Source: Apostichopus parvimensis
Lineage: Eukaryota > Echinodermata > Holothuroidea > Aspidochirotida > Stichopodidae
Length of the DNA: 25,101 nt
Direction of reading: 5' to 3'
Assembly: GCA_000934455.1 (NCBI GenBank)
Contig: KN895051.1
Location: 9,068-34,168, forward strand
The translations under genes were made by a program, and so were the position numbers. A model generated the notes under the pieces. The model searched no databases, was not told the origin of the DNA, and saw nothing but the letters and a program-made list of their open reading frames with translations. The first letter of the stretch is position 1, and every line of letters starts with the position of its first letter. Positions 1 through 10,394 of this stretch are shown piece after piece.

Positions 1-1274
1 TGGGATGGAAGTGAGAAAAGGTTTCAGCAAGGATTCTTTGTAAAATATCGACCTGTCAAAATTGTAGAGATAAGGTGAATGGGTACAGCATAATATTAAA
101 GCAAATTGGTCATAATCTGCTGCTAATTACAGGATGTTGATGAATTTTCATAAATCTTTGATGAGTCCATTTGACACTGAGAATCATAACAGATTGTACA
201 GATTTTGCAAGTGATATATGTGTCAAATATAAACTAGTAAGAAGTAAACAAACAACATTTCATTGATATTTTTCCCACAAGACAAAAACAACAACAAGAA
301 CTCCTTAAATAGTCCTGTTGCCACCCACCTTTGAGTCCTCCTTTTTTATTTTTTTTTAAAAACCAAATTTCTTCAACTGAATTTACATACAGACTCCGAC
401 TCGTTGTCAAGAAACATACTTGTAAAAGCCCTTTGTGATTTTTCGTCATGCATGGCATATAGATAATGTGTATCGCTTAGGAACTCTTTAGGGTATTGAA
501 CAAAATGCAGACAGTTAATAATTCAAACAATCTGAGCAACTTTTAACCAGCTCGAAAGCAATCATGTTACAGTGCATACTGCATGCAGTCAGTCACAAGA
601 AATCGTTCGGACTAAATTTGAAAATTAGTGACGTCAAAGTACCTGGCTGAAGAGTCAGATAATCAATGTTAGGGAATGATCGACATCACATAAATTTAGC
701 ACAAACTATGTACATGTATATATGGTAGACAACAAACTTAGGCTCATATGCTGCCAGTATAGGTTACAGTTCTGGGACAGGTCACTGCAGTTTGTACATC
801 ATAGAGATGTTACGTACAAGCGTCGGTAATTGTGAATTTGCGAAAAAAAATTGAGGAAATCACTCCACAATAGCAAATCTACAACTATTAATTTGAAGGG
901 CACATGTCAATAGCTTTCTCTTTGATGTCAAGTGTGGATCCATAACTGGATTTAGGACATCTTTTACATTGTCATAAAATAAAAGACTAAAAATACCAGA
1001 ATACAAGTAAATAACTGATTGAATATATAAATCTTCATCTTTTGAGCAGGATAAATCTTCAAGCAGCAATGTACGGATGATATTTTCTCCTGTCAAACCG
1101 ATCGAGGTTTACAGATTACCTGTAGTATTTCAGAATAGCTGCGCTTATAGATACTGTTGTGTAGAACCTTAGGAAAACCGGCCATCTTAGTTTCCTCTTT
1201 GATTATTTCAATTGATAAAATACTCCAATATTTCACACTGACGTAAACAGCAAATACATAACAATATCTTTTAA

Positions 1275-1316
1275 AAATCCATGTATTTATAGCAGATCTG
1301 CTTTGTACATGGATTT
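1275..1316. repeat. Inverted repeat with a nested 12 bp palindrome
   Basis: The 11 bp arms AAATCCATGTA (1275-1285) and TACATGGATTT (1306-1316) are perfect reverse complements, and A/T-rich flanks extend the pairing imperfectly. Between them lies the perfect palindrome AGCAGATCTGCT (1291-1302). The whole could fold as one hairpin with a small internal loop. No terminal duplications mark it as a transposon. Confidence 0.7.
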
Positions 1317-2200
1317 AAAAATAAAATGGTATCCATCATGTGCAAATTGCATTAGGTAGAAATTATGATCAATAGTACCTGATTGAATGTAAAGGAAATC
1401 TTTTTGAGTCAGGATCATGTGTGTGTTACATATTATACAGTATGATACCTATAGTAGGTGTGTAGAGGGATAACTCATAGAATAGTCACATGATCAAACT
1501 TTGGAGGGCAGACTACTGTAATAGTGAAAACACAGTCCATGAGTGCCAGGACTGATGGAATGCATGCACTTACTGTATGAATTCTAGAGACTGGGATTTT
1601 CAATCTGCACATGGTTTTCATTCTTTGCTATTAATTTATTGACACTATTTCCACATGCATTTTCAAAAGCTATAATTTCTAACTGAGTCAATCATCTTAA
1701 TCATATCATCCCAAATCATTCTAAAAATTTGACAAGAAAGCAATCATAACTATATGTGAAAACATAACGTCTGCAGTTTTTACCACAATAGACGTCCCAG
1801 AAAATACTTCCAATCACTTATTGGAATGATCCTCATCTCATTACCTTTTTTTTTTTTCATCTGGAGGCAGAGAGGCTGATGTGTCTTAAAGAACTGTGTT
1901 TATAGGATTATTTCTGTGCCAAATGACACAGAAATGACAAGTTTCAATAACAAACGACAACAATTTAATTTCCTAGCTGGATATTTGGAGCACAATTATA
2001 TAGTCTGCCTGTCTGTATAGCACTACCCTCAGATATAATGTAGTAGTGTTTTGTTTTCATTCCCTGCAGTCACGTTTTACTTTGGGCTATAATATGGAAA
2101 CTACCATCACATCTTTTATTCAATTCCTGAATAAATTAGCCAATTTGCTTAACCTACTTCCTTGATCCATTAAAATAGAATCACATGAAACGTAATTTCT

Positions 2201-2538
2201 AGCCCTGGTGTTCAAACTTTGTTGCTCGACGAAACCAATTTCCACCTTCATCATCTTGGCGAAACTCCAGTGGCAATAGGGTCTATGGGGAGGAGGTGTA
2301 TGCCCCTTCCCCCCATCCCCCCCCCCACTGCCACCCCCAACTTGATATGACTAAATGTGTCAAGTTTAGCTAAAACGGTGATATTTTGCAAATTTTGAAG
2401 CTATTTCTATTCACAATTTTTTCCAATGTTTCTCATATATCAGCAACTTCTTTATCTTGCAATTTTTTTGGCTACCGCTTAAAAACAATTTGCGACCCCA
2501 CACATGATTGCGACCCCCACTTTGACTATACCAGGCCA
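2201..2538. mobile_element. hAT-like non-autonomous DNA element (MITE), degraded
   Basis: The left end (from 2201) reads agccctggtgttcaaacttt and the right end, read inward on the minus strand, ggcctggtatagtcaaagtg. These form imperfect terminal inverted repeats sharing CCTGGT, TCAAA and a downstream GC motif. Ends with a TTCAAACTTT block followed by CGACCCC-type sequence are typical of hAT-superfamily MITEs; here gcgacccc occurs twice near the right end (2492-2518). The interior has opposed G-rich and C-rich runs (2287-2335), including a C run of about a dozen bases, and no transposase frame. An 8 bp target duplication is not clear (gtaatttc against gttttata), so the exact borders and superfamily remain uncertain. 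Confidence 0.45.
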
Positions 2539-2780
2539 GTTTTATAGTGAATTGAATGGTATAATGACAGTACAACTATGCTATTAAACACTTCACAAAT
2601 ATGTTAGAAACAAAGAACGGTTGTGACTCGCACAGAAACAATTTAGTTTCACTTTAAAATAGATTCATATTCTTACTTCCTTAAAGTCAAGTCCAGAGGC
2701 CAATGTAAAAACATCTAGGCCTATAGCTCTTGACGATAACAATATTCAGTGTTAAAGAAGACTGCCTTGGTTCCGGCGTT

Positions 2781-2815
2781 TTGGTTTTTACCCTTGAAAA
2801 CCTTGCAAAAACCAA
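2781..2815. repeat. Short inverted repeat, 9 bp arms
   Basis: TTGGTTTTT (2781-2789) and AAAAACCAA (2807-2815) are exact reverse complements separated by 17 bases. It lies about 30 bases to the left (lower coordinates) of the lysine-rich mini-ORF. It may be chance in such T/A-rich sequence. Confidence 0.5.
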
Positions 2816-2845
2816 GACACCCCTGTTGTTTTTCAGATATATTTG

Positions 2846-2995
2846 TTATCGCCCGCGAGGAGCTGTTAAGTTTTTTTTTTGTTTTTCAAAGGGGTTTACT
2901 TGTTGTTTTGCCATTCGGCCTTTTGGTTTTTTAAATTCTTTTTTGTTATTCCCGTTCTTGTTTGCTTGTACATGTAAAGCTGGAAACACGTACCA
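2846..2995 (-). other. Lysine-rich orphan open frame with an NPFE motif
   Basis: A 49-codon minus-strand frame ends with taa at 2846-2848. It contains KKEFKKPKGRMAKQQ followed by VNPFEKQKKN, and a possible acceptor (gtgtttccag) lies near its start at 2981. A basic N-terminus leading into NPFE recalls the nucleolar protein NOP14, but the residues after NPFE do not match that family as I know it. It may be a decayed copy of a host gene, or simply an A-rich strand translated. I would not annotate it as a gene. Confidence 0.2.
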
Positions 2996-3587
2996 CTATA
3001 GGAGTGGGTTGAATACAAACTGCAAATTAGTTCAAAATCTTGACAGATCAATATGTTCCCAATGACCTAAGGCTAACTGTTACAATTCTCTGCTCCCAAT
3101 AGCTAATCAAGCAAAAACTTGCTCTGCCTTGACACCTTTTTTTCCTCTCTGACGCATCAGAGCGCTGACTTTGCAAACATTAGGCACCAAAACCCACAAA
3201 TGTATGAAGTTGCAGTCTTGTTACATAGGCAGTTCAGTTTTCACTCGCAGTGTCCCTAAAAGTTATGTTACATTGGACAGTTCTCAATCTATCTTCGTAA
3301 GGAAATCATTAAAGCCCCATCTTCTGGAGCAGTAGAGATTCTCAACTTTTACGACTTTTTGGTCTCTTTGTAATATATTTTTACTGCCTTTCGGTGAATA
3401 TGCAGTATATTAGCGGTGGATGAGATCATGAACAAAAAAGGAACTTGATGCTTATAAGAGGGCCGGGAACAGGCAGGTAGCTATAAAAAGCAACTTCAAG
3501 ATTAATTCTCACATTGTAATAAAAATACAAATCATAGAGGGCAACAAGTCGTTTCTCCTCCCTGGAGAGGTGCATCTCGTGGTTATG

Positions 3588-3669
3588 CTATATTTTGGAG
3601 ACTTCCTTCATCTCATAAACAGCTCCATTCCACCAACTCTCTTCATCTGCAGGCTCCGACCCACTGGTA
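3588..3669 (-). other. Candidate alternative terminal exon of ABLIM (phase-compatible, unproven)
   Basis: After a possible minus-strand acceptor (tgaatcag/tacc), one base (t) would complete the Arg codon left open by the LIM2 exon (cg + t). The frame then stays open for 26 codons, beginning TSGSEPADEESWW and ending EVSKI before a tag stop. The product would end after the first finger of LIM2. Phase and frame fit and the peptide is not low complexity. However, the polypyrimidine tract is mixed, no AATAAA is seen within several hundred bases downstream on the minus strand, and with many AG dinucleotides in the intron such a fit can arise by chance. It has no LIM residues, so it cannot be the normal next exon. 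Confidence 0.2.
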
Positions 3670-3932
3670 CTGATTCATGACAACAGGTTACAGTAGACAG
3701 TAATATTAGAGGCAACACGGTTTCCATTGATTGTTGTTGCAAATCATTTCATTAAATACTAAACATATGATCATTTGCTCTTAATAGACAAACAAATAGC
3801 ACATTACAGTCAAGTATATAGTTAGTATTGTACCTGGCAAGCTAAAACAATTATTTGATTAATGTAAAAACCAAATGTTAATTTCAGGCAGTTCTTTGAG
3901 TCAGTATGTGATAGCTCCATGGGTATACTCAC

Positions 3933-4116
3933 CGACAACGGACACAGACAAAACAGTTCTTGTGGTAGGTGTTGCCCAGGGCCGTGACCACCTCGCCCTC
4001 CAAGAACTGATGGCAGCTGTGGCATTTTGTTCCAAAGTTGTCTTGATAGTCTTTGTGGCAGTAATATTTACCCTCTTTGATGAAGAAGCCCCCCTGGGAG
4101 AGGCCACAGGCACATA
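3933..4116 (-). CDS. ABLIM: ABLIM/UNC-115 family exon: end of LIM1 and first finger of LIM2
   Basis: This exon continues the LIM1 exon at 18660-18770. It reads CACGLSQGGFFIKEGKYYC, then HKD, completing the second zinc finger of LIM1 with a 17-residue spacer and C-x2-D as last ligands. The linker YQDNFGTK follows. LIM2 opens with CHSC, 16 residues containing EGEVVTALGNTY, then H-KN-C and FVC-VRC. The EGEVVTALG(K/N)TYH stretch is a hallmark of ABLIM LIM2. The minus-strand acceptor is atttcag/tatgtg and the donor ttgtcg/gtgagt. The exon is 184 bp (2 + 60 codons + 2), so it enters in the phase left by the upstream exon and exits with cg of an Arg codon. The rest of LIM2 (family pattern RPFP..GDRVTF) must lie in the next exon, and I could not find it in 1-3932. 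Reading through the donor gives Arg and an immediate stop. Confidence 0.95.
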
Positions 4117-6943
4117 CTGAAATAAAAACAAAAAGATGAATCGTGTTTTAATATATATTTCAACAGGCTAAAGCACAACCACAATGTTAATCGTGATGTA
4201 ATATATTAAAGCCAATTATTGAGGAATACATTAAAGCAATATTTATCAAGAATTCTTTTGAAGGCAACACTTTTTTGGTACCTACCATGAAGAGAAAATT
4301 ACTGCTTGGTACAGCTCTGAGAATAATGTTGATTAAAATACTTTGTACCTATACACAGGACATGATTCACCCTAATAATGTAGAAAAACCATTATAAGAG
4401 ACAAAATTTCATCTATTATCTTAAACTTAGAATTTTTTTTTATGATCAACAGTTTCCCTAAAAGGACTTGTTAAATGTTGTTTCATATCACAAGATATCA
4501 AAGTTTATACAGCCAACAGCCCATTCGATCATTCAAAATGTCATATTATAGACTTGACAATATGAGGTGAATCTTTCTAGGTTTTCTTTGTTCCTTAGCA
4601 CAATGAAAGTAAACCATGCTATAGACTCTGGTATTGTACAATCAGGAAGAGAATGAGCTAATTTTAACAACTTTGATATTTTATCAAGGGCATATATGGC
4701 AAAAACATTACACTAGCTGATATGGAAAATCCATATTTTTGTACAAAAGATTGCGTAATTGTATGAATATTCACTGTAGAGCCGGTAATGAACAGCACAT
4801 TAACCTTTCACCAAGTTTGGCAAGTGAAGTAATTAACATTTAGCCAGAATTTCAAGCTTATGTTACAAACAGTACTTAGTGTATAAAAAGAACAGATCGC
4901 CATTTACATTGATTTAGAGATTTAGGGTCTATGATGATTGTACAATTCTCACATACTTCCAGTCTTGGTATTAAAGATTAAATACAAACTATATAGCCAT
5001 AAAATGTGCTCTATGTAGACCTGTATCCTTATTTTATGAGTATTTTGACAATTATCCATAATTTCTCTCAATTCGGCGTTGCCACCTCAATATTTTAAGC
5101 AATGCTAGGCGCACTCAAAACAATGACCTCAAAAAGGATCATTAAAGTAAACACAGATTAACGATATATTTCCTGACCTTTCAAAGCATTGCAGCATTTC
5201 TCATCTCCAGCTACAAAACACATTCATTACAGCCATTAGCTCTTAAACATTACCTCCACTTTCTAAATCACCTTCATTCAGTTATCCTAAGAGAAAGATG
5301 AATACTGAATTGAGACAACTATGAAAGTCAAAGAGTCAAGGTTATTAGGTTTCGAACAAAAAAAAAACTTGAAAAAGAGGGAGGAAAAAGAGAAGAAATA
5401 TACCACACATCAGAGGTACCTGATCATGTACTTGATCAGTCATTCGAACATAAATTCTCCTGACTTGTTTAAATAGTGAAAGAGAAAAGCACTAAATAAT
5501 GAGATTGAAAGCACGGAAATGGCAGTCACTTGATAACATGGCTCAATTAATCATCGGGCAACAAACATGTCTGTATGGGCCACCATTGTCGGCAGGGATA
5601 CACATTTTTTTTTGTGTGTGTTTTTTTTCTGGTTTGCTCTTTAAGAAGAAAAACATGCCATTTACTGATAATGTGAGTGGGTATATTATATATGCATCAA
5701 ATGACCTAAAAATACTGTTGGTTTTCCAAAGTACATTCTAGGCATGGAAGGTAAATCCATTGCAATTCTCTAATCTGAACGATAGACCAGATATAAATTA
5801 TGTGAAGATTATTTCATTCTGACTAAAGCTTGCTGTAACAAGTTGTTCATAGCAAAAGAACCTACAGTTGTTGTCAAATCTCCCATGATGCTCCTTAATA
5901 TGTTGGATGTGATGAGGGCAGGTTTAGCTCACCTTAATGTGTCATAAAATGTTAGCATATATACAGATAGCAAAATATCATAAGATATTAAAAAACTGTA
6001 CTGAAATCTGGCGACTAACCTTTCAACCTATAAACAATAGACATGCACAGAATGTTACATGTGATATCTTGTTTTAATGTATTGCCTTATCAAAAAATTA
6101 ATTGCACAATCTAGAATCTGTATAAATTTACTACGATTTGAATGATCTGACTGCTAGTAATTACAATGGTTAAGTGCCATGTACAGATCATGTCTCCAAC
6201 CACCATGCAGTAAATTATGCATGTACAAAGCTATATGGTAGAGTTGCAATTAAGTAGCAGTAATCAAATTCTTTCCCAATGAGGTTAAATGTTACATGGA
6301 TTATTCATTTAGTTTATAAATTATTACAATACGTTGACATTCTTATTTTGGTTTTATATCATAATTATTAGCTGTTATGCGGGATATCCTAAGGGTCCAT
6401 GAAGAGCTGATCTTATTTCTCTTTTAACTGCAGCCTTCTGTTCTAGATCTACGAAGCGCTGCATATTAAGGAACAATTGACCTAGTTCCTGAGGATGTCA
6501 TTTGTATGCAGTTAGCTGAATGATTGGCAATTAAACAACTCGTTACTGCTTGGCATTAACCACGGACCAGGGGAGTAGTGTTGTTACACACATTCTCAAA
6601 GTGACGGGCACATGAATGATTTCTGCTTCAATTCTACTAATATTTGTTTTATACAAGTACTGCCTGCATAGTATAACCTATTGGTTAAGTTTATAACTGC
6701 TTCAAGCCTTTAATATGCCTCTTTGATCTCCTCATTCAAAATATCCAAAACTACTCCTTTTGTCATACAATGTTCATCCACATTAGATGTGTTGGAACAT
6801 AAAATAAACCCATACCATGCCTCCAATCATTGCACCTTATATAATGCAGCATGCCACTAATAATGTGCTACCACAGTGATATTTTACTTCTACCAGTAGA
6901 AGGTAGCTTATTTGTACCTTCAAGTCAAAGAATAAACAAGTAA

Positions 6944-7138
6944 AGGAAGTTAATTTCGGATGTGCTGACCGCTTGCTGGTCTTACGATGCAAATCGCTGT
7001 GATTTGGCCATAAGCCTGGGTCTTCAGATTCGTGAGGAAAAATTGTTTCCCAATGGAATTGAGTGGAAACTATCGATTGATTCTCTAAAAGCTTGGCAAA
7101 TCACTCAAGCATCGTCTGACCCAAAAACCTGTTGTTAA
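6944..7138 (+). other. Orphan open frame in a less AT-rich patch
   Basis: This frame is open for 64 codons between stops and has no ATG. It includes SDVLTACWSYDANRCDLAI and, further on, NGIEWKLSIDSLKAW, and ends DPKTCC before taa. The composition (three Trp, mixed acidic and basic residues) looks more protein-like than surrounding translations. No family was recognised. It may be a relic of a transposable element or retrocopy, or chance. Confidence 0.15.
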
Positions 7139-7399
7139 TGCTTTTCCTGGGGATGGAGTTGAAAGATTTAGGTCTTGCCGCTATAGCATATATGCAACCA
7201 GAAGTGTGGGTTGACCAATGGAAATGTAAGAAAATACACTACAATCTCTGTTTTTTGGAAGCTTGTTCACTGTTAAATTTTGTTTGTTGTGGAAAAGCAT
7301 CCACTGGAATTTCACACACTTAAGTATGTGTGCTCTGTGTGGAACCACAATGGTTGTCTGAGTATCTATATGTACAGTAGTTCATGAACCTCTAAATTC

Positions 7400-7443
7400 G
7401 GTATGCAAATATACAATATATATAGATTGGATATTTGCATACC
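7400..7443. repeat. Perfect 13 bp inverted repeat containing two octamer motifs
   Basis: GGTATGCAAATAT (7400-7412) and ATATTTGCATACC (7431-7443) are perfect reverse complements around an 18-base AT-rich loop. An outer AATT pair extends the stem with a one-base bulge. Each arm contains ATGCAAAT, the POU-factor octamer, in opposite orientation. It is too short for a typical animal microRNA precursor. Confidence 0.75.
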
Positions 7444-7979
7444 AATTATTCCCACATATAAAGAGATGATCAACAATTTATGGTAGAGTTTTTGGGTGGC
7501 GGATTGAAATATGCCATGGGTTGGAGGACCTGAAGCAATAGCCCGATCTGACAGTGCAAATAAGCCAAATAGGTTTATAATATATTGTTGACATGTTCAA
7601 CTGAAGGCAACATAAAATCTTATAAAGGTTTACATTCTAAAGCAACTAGTTTAACAAGTTTAGTTATTTTCTAACATTCATGAAACAATATTACCTGAAA
7701 GTGCATGTTTAACCTCAGTAAGGTATACATAGATTAGCAATTTGTTATACCATCTCCGTCGACAGTTTTGGACATCTTAAAAAAATAACAGGTTCTGGAA
7801 GTTTCATAAAGAATAATAAGAAAGTTCCAACTAAAAAGATAACACAGCAGATGGTATAACATGGCTGTTATGCAATTACTTCAAGCAAATTAGCCAGTAT
7901 TTCAATGCAAATCTTCCAAATATTACTTGCCCCTCAATTACTATTATTAACAAGCATTTACAAAAATTTTTACACCGCG

Positions 7980-8309
7980 AAGAGTGTACAATAGCATGTA
8001 CAACTTAGCCCTGGTTATTGGTAACTTGTCACAACTACACACCAAAGTGTGCACAATTCAATCAATTTCTCCTGGGGCACCACAGTACACCACTACGGAG
8101 GGAATTCCCATAGGGTGCAGCCACAAACCGGCGCACGCAACTATATTTACAAGTTACCTTGCAAGTCCCCATTTATACACCTGGGTGAAGAGAGGCAATG
8201 GAGATAAAGTGCCTTGCCCAAGGACACAACGCAATGATCTGGCCAGGACTCGGACCTGTAATCCTTAGAGCACAAGTACACTGCCTTAACCACAATGCCC
8301 CCCCCCCCC
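7980..8309 (-). mobile_element. tRNA-derived SINE, minus strand
   Basis: Read on the minus strand from the C run at 8298-8309, the head carries an RNA polymerase III A box (TGGTTAAGGCAG, 8281-8292) and a B box (GGTCCGAGTCC, 8246-8256; consensus GGTTCRANTCC) at tRNA-like spacing. The body then reads tgtccttgggcaaggcactt and cctctcttcacccagg, a sequence type I know from tRNA-derived SINEs of marine metazoans. The 3' part (about 8140 down to 7984) contains ggctgcaccctatgggaatt. The 3' border and target-site duplications could not be set with confidence. GGTAACTTGT at 8020-8029 and its exact reverse complement at 8149-8158 form an internal inverted repeat. No coding capacity is expected, and the open frames on both strands here are not genes. 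Confidence 0.75.
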
Positions 8310-10344
8310 GATGGATATGTTGCAGAGCCTTCATATAGATGAAATTCCATTGGCTGACATGTAGCCTCAGTCTTGAGTAATTCTCAAAATGATAAAAACA
8401 AAAGTGCATATGTTGTGTGGAGACATGTAAACTGGGATATGTCAGTTAAGATCTTGGACTTAAAGTAATTTGAATTTGCTTGCATAATTAATTTATCACT
8501 TTTATTACATATATTTCTATCATATTTACATATGACAATATCTAACAGTATAAGTACCGTCCAATTACACACAGCTTCACCCAAACCTTCTACCATCCAA
8601 TCACTAGGTTCTTCAACTCACTACAATCCTCTTTAATTTAATTTGTGGTTGATGGTCGACCAAAAGATCGCTGCATTATACTCTAATTAGGGAGTAAGTT
8701 GATTAGCAATGAAAATATATTAAAAGCTAATGTCCGAAAAGAGTCACCACTTCAATAGAGAAACTTTGTGTTTTGGCATTCAACAAACTGTGAGCAATGC
8801 TATAATTCTAATACAAATATTGGGAGTTAAATATAACATATATAGATGCCAGCTTGTACACATGTCTGTCTTGCAACAACCACTGACTTTCTACATTAGG
8901 TTAAGGGTCATCTAAACTAATTAACAGTTCAATGGGAGTTCAAACTAGATATATATGATAAGAAGAGCTGTCATATGTTACTGATGGACAAATATGAATG
9001 AAGACTAAGATGGTTGATTAGTAGTCAGGGTAGGGATGGCCATGGTGGTCAAACAGTGGGTCATCGAGGCCCTTTATAGCTAAATGCTATGGTACCGAGC
9101 TCTCCATCTTGGGGAGATGGTAAAAGAGAGGTGTTGAGTGGAACTAGATAAAAGAGCATTGAAACTAATGTCCATAAAGTTAAAGATGGAGAGCAAAAAT
9201 ACATCTGCAAAGGTTCCCTGAACGAATTAATTTGCATTAATTATTAAATCTTGTTGGGCAACCAATTTCTGTCTGGACAATACCAGAAGAGTCTAAATGT
9301 TCCCAGAACCCAAATTGTTCATAATTTCTCAATATTATAATATAATACAATTACATACCATAACACACTACTCACTAAACTTCCATACAGTATGTCTTAA
9401 CGTGCATTCTCTTAGAGTTCTATGCAGTTTTCTAATTCTGGCTAAATCCTGTGTATAATATCATTTTTCCTCCATGATAATATCTGATATAAATCTTCGA
9501 TTAAAGTAGATAAATATGATACTAACAATAATGGGAAATCTGTTGTCCTGTCTCTAATACCTACAGCACTGGCAATGCATGTGACCATACAGCTATCAAT
9601 GATGATTGTGGACAAAGTAGAAAATGGCCTGATTGAAAGGTTTGACTATATATCGTTCACTTTGTATTATAAGAACCGTAAATTTGATTCTTCAAGTCAG
9701 AATAGTTTCATAAACAGTCCTAAAGGTTATAAACTGACATGGCCAGTCAGATATCCTGAGCATCCCTAGTGTACATCTCTGTAGTTAGAAAAATTATATT
9801 GAACACGTTCCACACACGTTTCAAGTCCTAACGGTAACAAATGTTCAACAGCATTGACATGTGTGCTGCATGCGCACGAGTGAGTTTTGGAGATGTAGCA
9901 TTCTTGACATCTAAACAATAACTTTGAGGAATGATATTTAAATGAGTAGTTCAATACTGTCACCCTGGGAGTTTAATATAGCACCAAGTTTTTGCGATTG
10001 ATTTTTGCTACATATTGCACCGTTTTTTTCGTTACTGTTAAAATCCCATAACAATGAAAGTTTTGGGATTGCCTTGTCAAGTTTCATTTCAAATAATGAT
10101 GGAAATGTAATGAAATTTGAAGTCTTTAAATTTGGTTTTTGCCTCCGATTAATGAGAGGGAAGTGTCTGGGCATCCATATGTTGAGAATCTCATCAAAAC
10201 ATGCTATATAAACACTCACTCATTAGCCATAAGTTGATGGAATAGTAAGGGACTATCCTAGTTTAACTACAAATACTTGGTAGGTATATGGTAAAAGTAT
10301 TCAGTATTTTGCCTTTAAAAGCAAAAGGTACTTCATAAAAGGTA

Positions 10345-10394
10345 AACTCAATGTATACTGCAAAACTCAATGTATACTGCATGTATACTGCAAA
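10345..10394. repeat. Short direct repeats of atgtatactgca
   Basis: Three copies of atgtatactgc lie in tandem with small spacers (10351, 10370 and 10381), the first two inside aactcaatgtatactgcaa. They are followed by three variants of tctgaaaa to about 10420. This is local slippage-type duplication. Confidence 0.75.

Larger units (their letters stand above)
1..3932 (-). other. ABLIM intron downstream of the LIM2 exon (incomplete at window edge)
   Basis: This is sequence after the gtgagt donor of the LIM2 exon, in transcript order. No exon completing the second finger of LIM2 was recognised on the minus strand, so the next constitutive exon is probably beyond the left edge. The stretch contains a hAT-like element at 2201-2538, inverted repeats at 1275-1316 and 2781-2815, a lysine-rich mini-ORF at 2846-2995 and a candidate alternative terminal exon at 3588-3669. 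The rest of 1-2200 is AT-rich sequence without a supportable feature. Confidence 0.75.

Noticed and set aside
3901-4131. Longer open frames on both strands over the LIM2 exon
   Set aside because: They are other-frame shadows; only the minus frame with correct splice phases gives LIM ligands.
7984-8409. Several open frames on both strands near 8 kb
   Set aside because: They lie across the SINE and its C run and have no coding signature.
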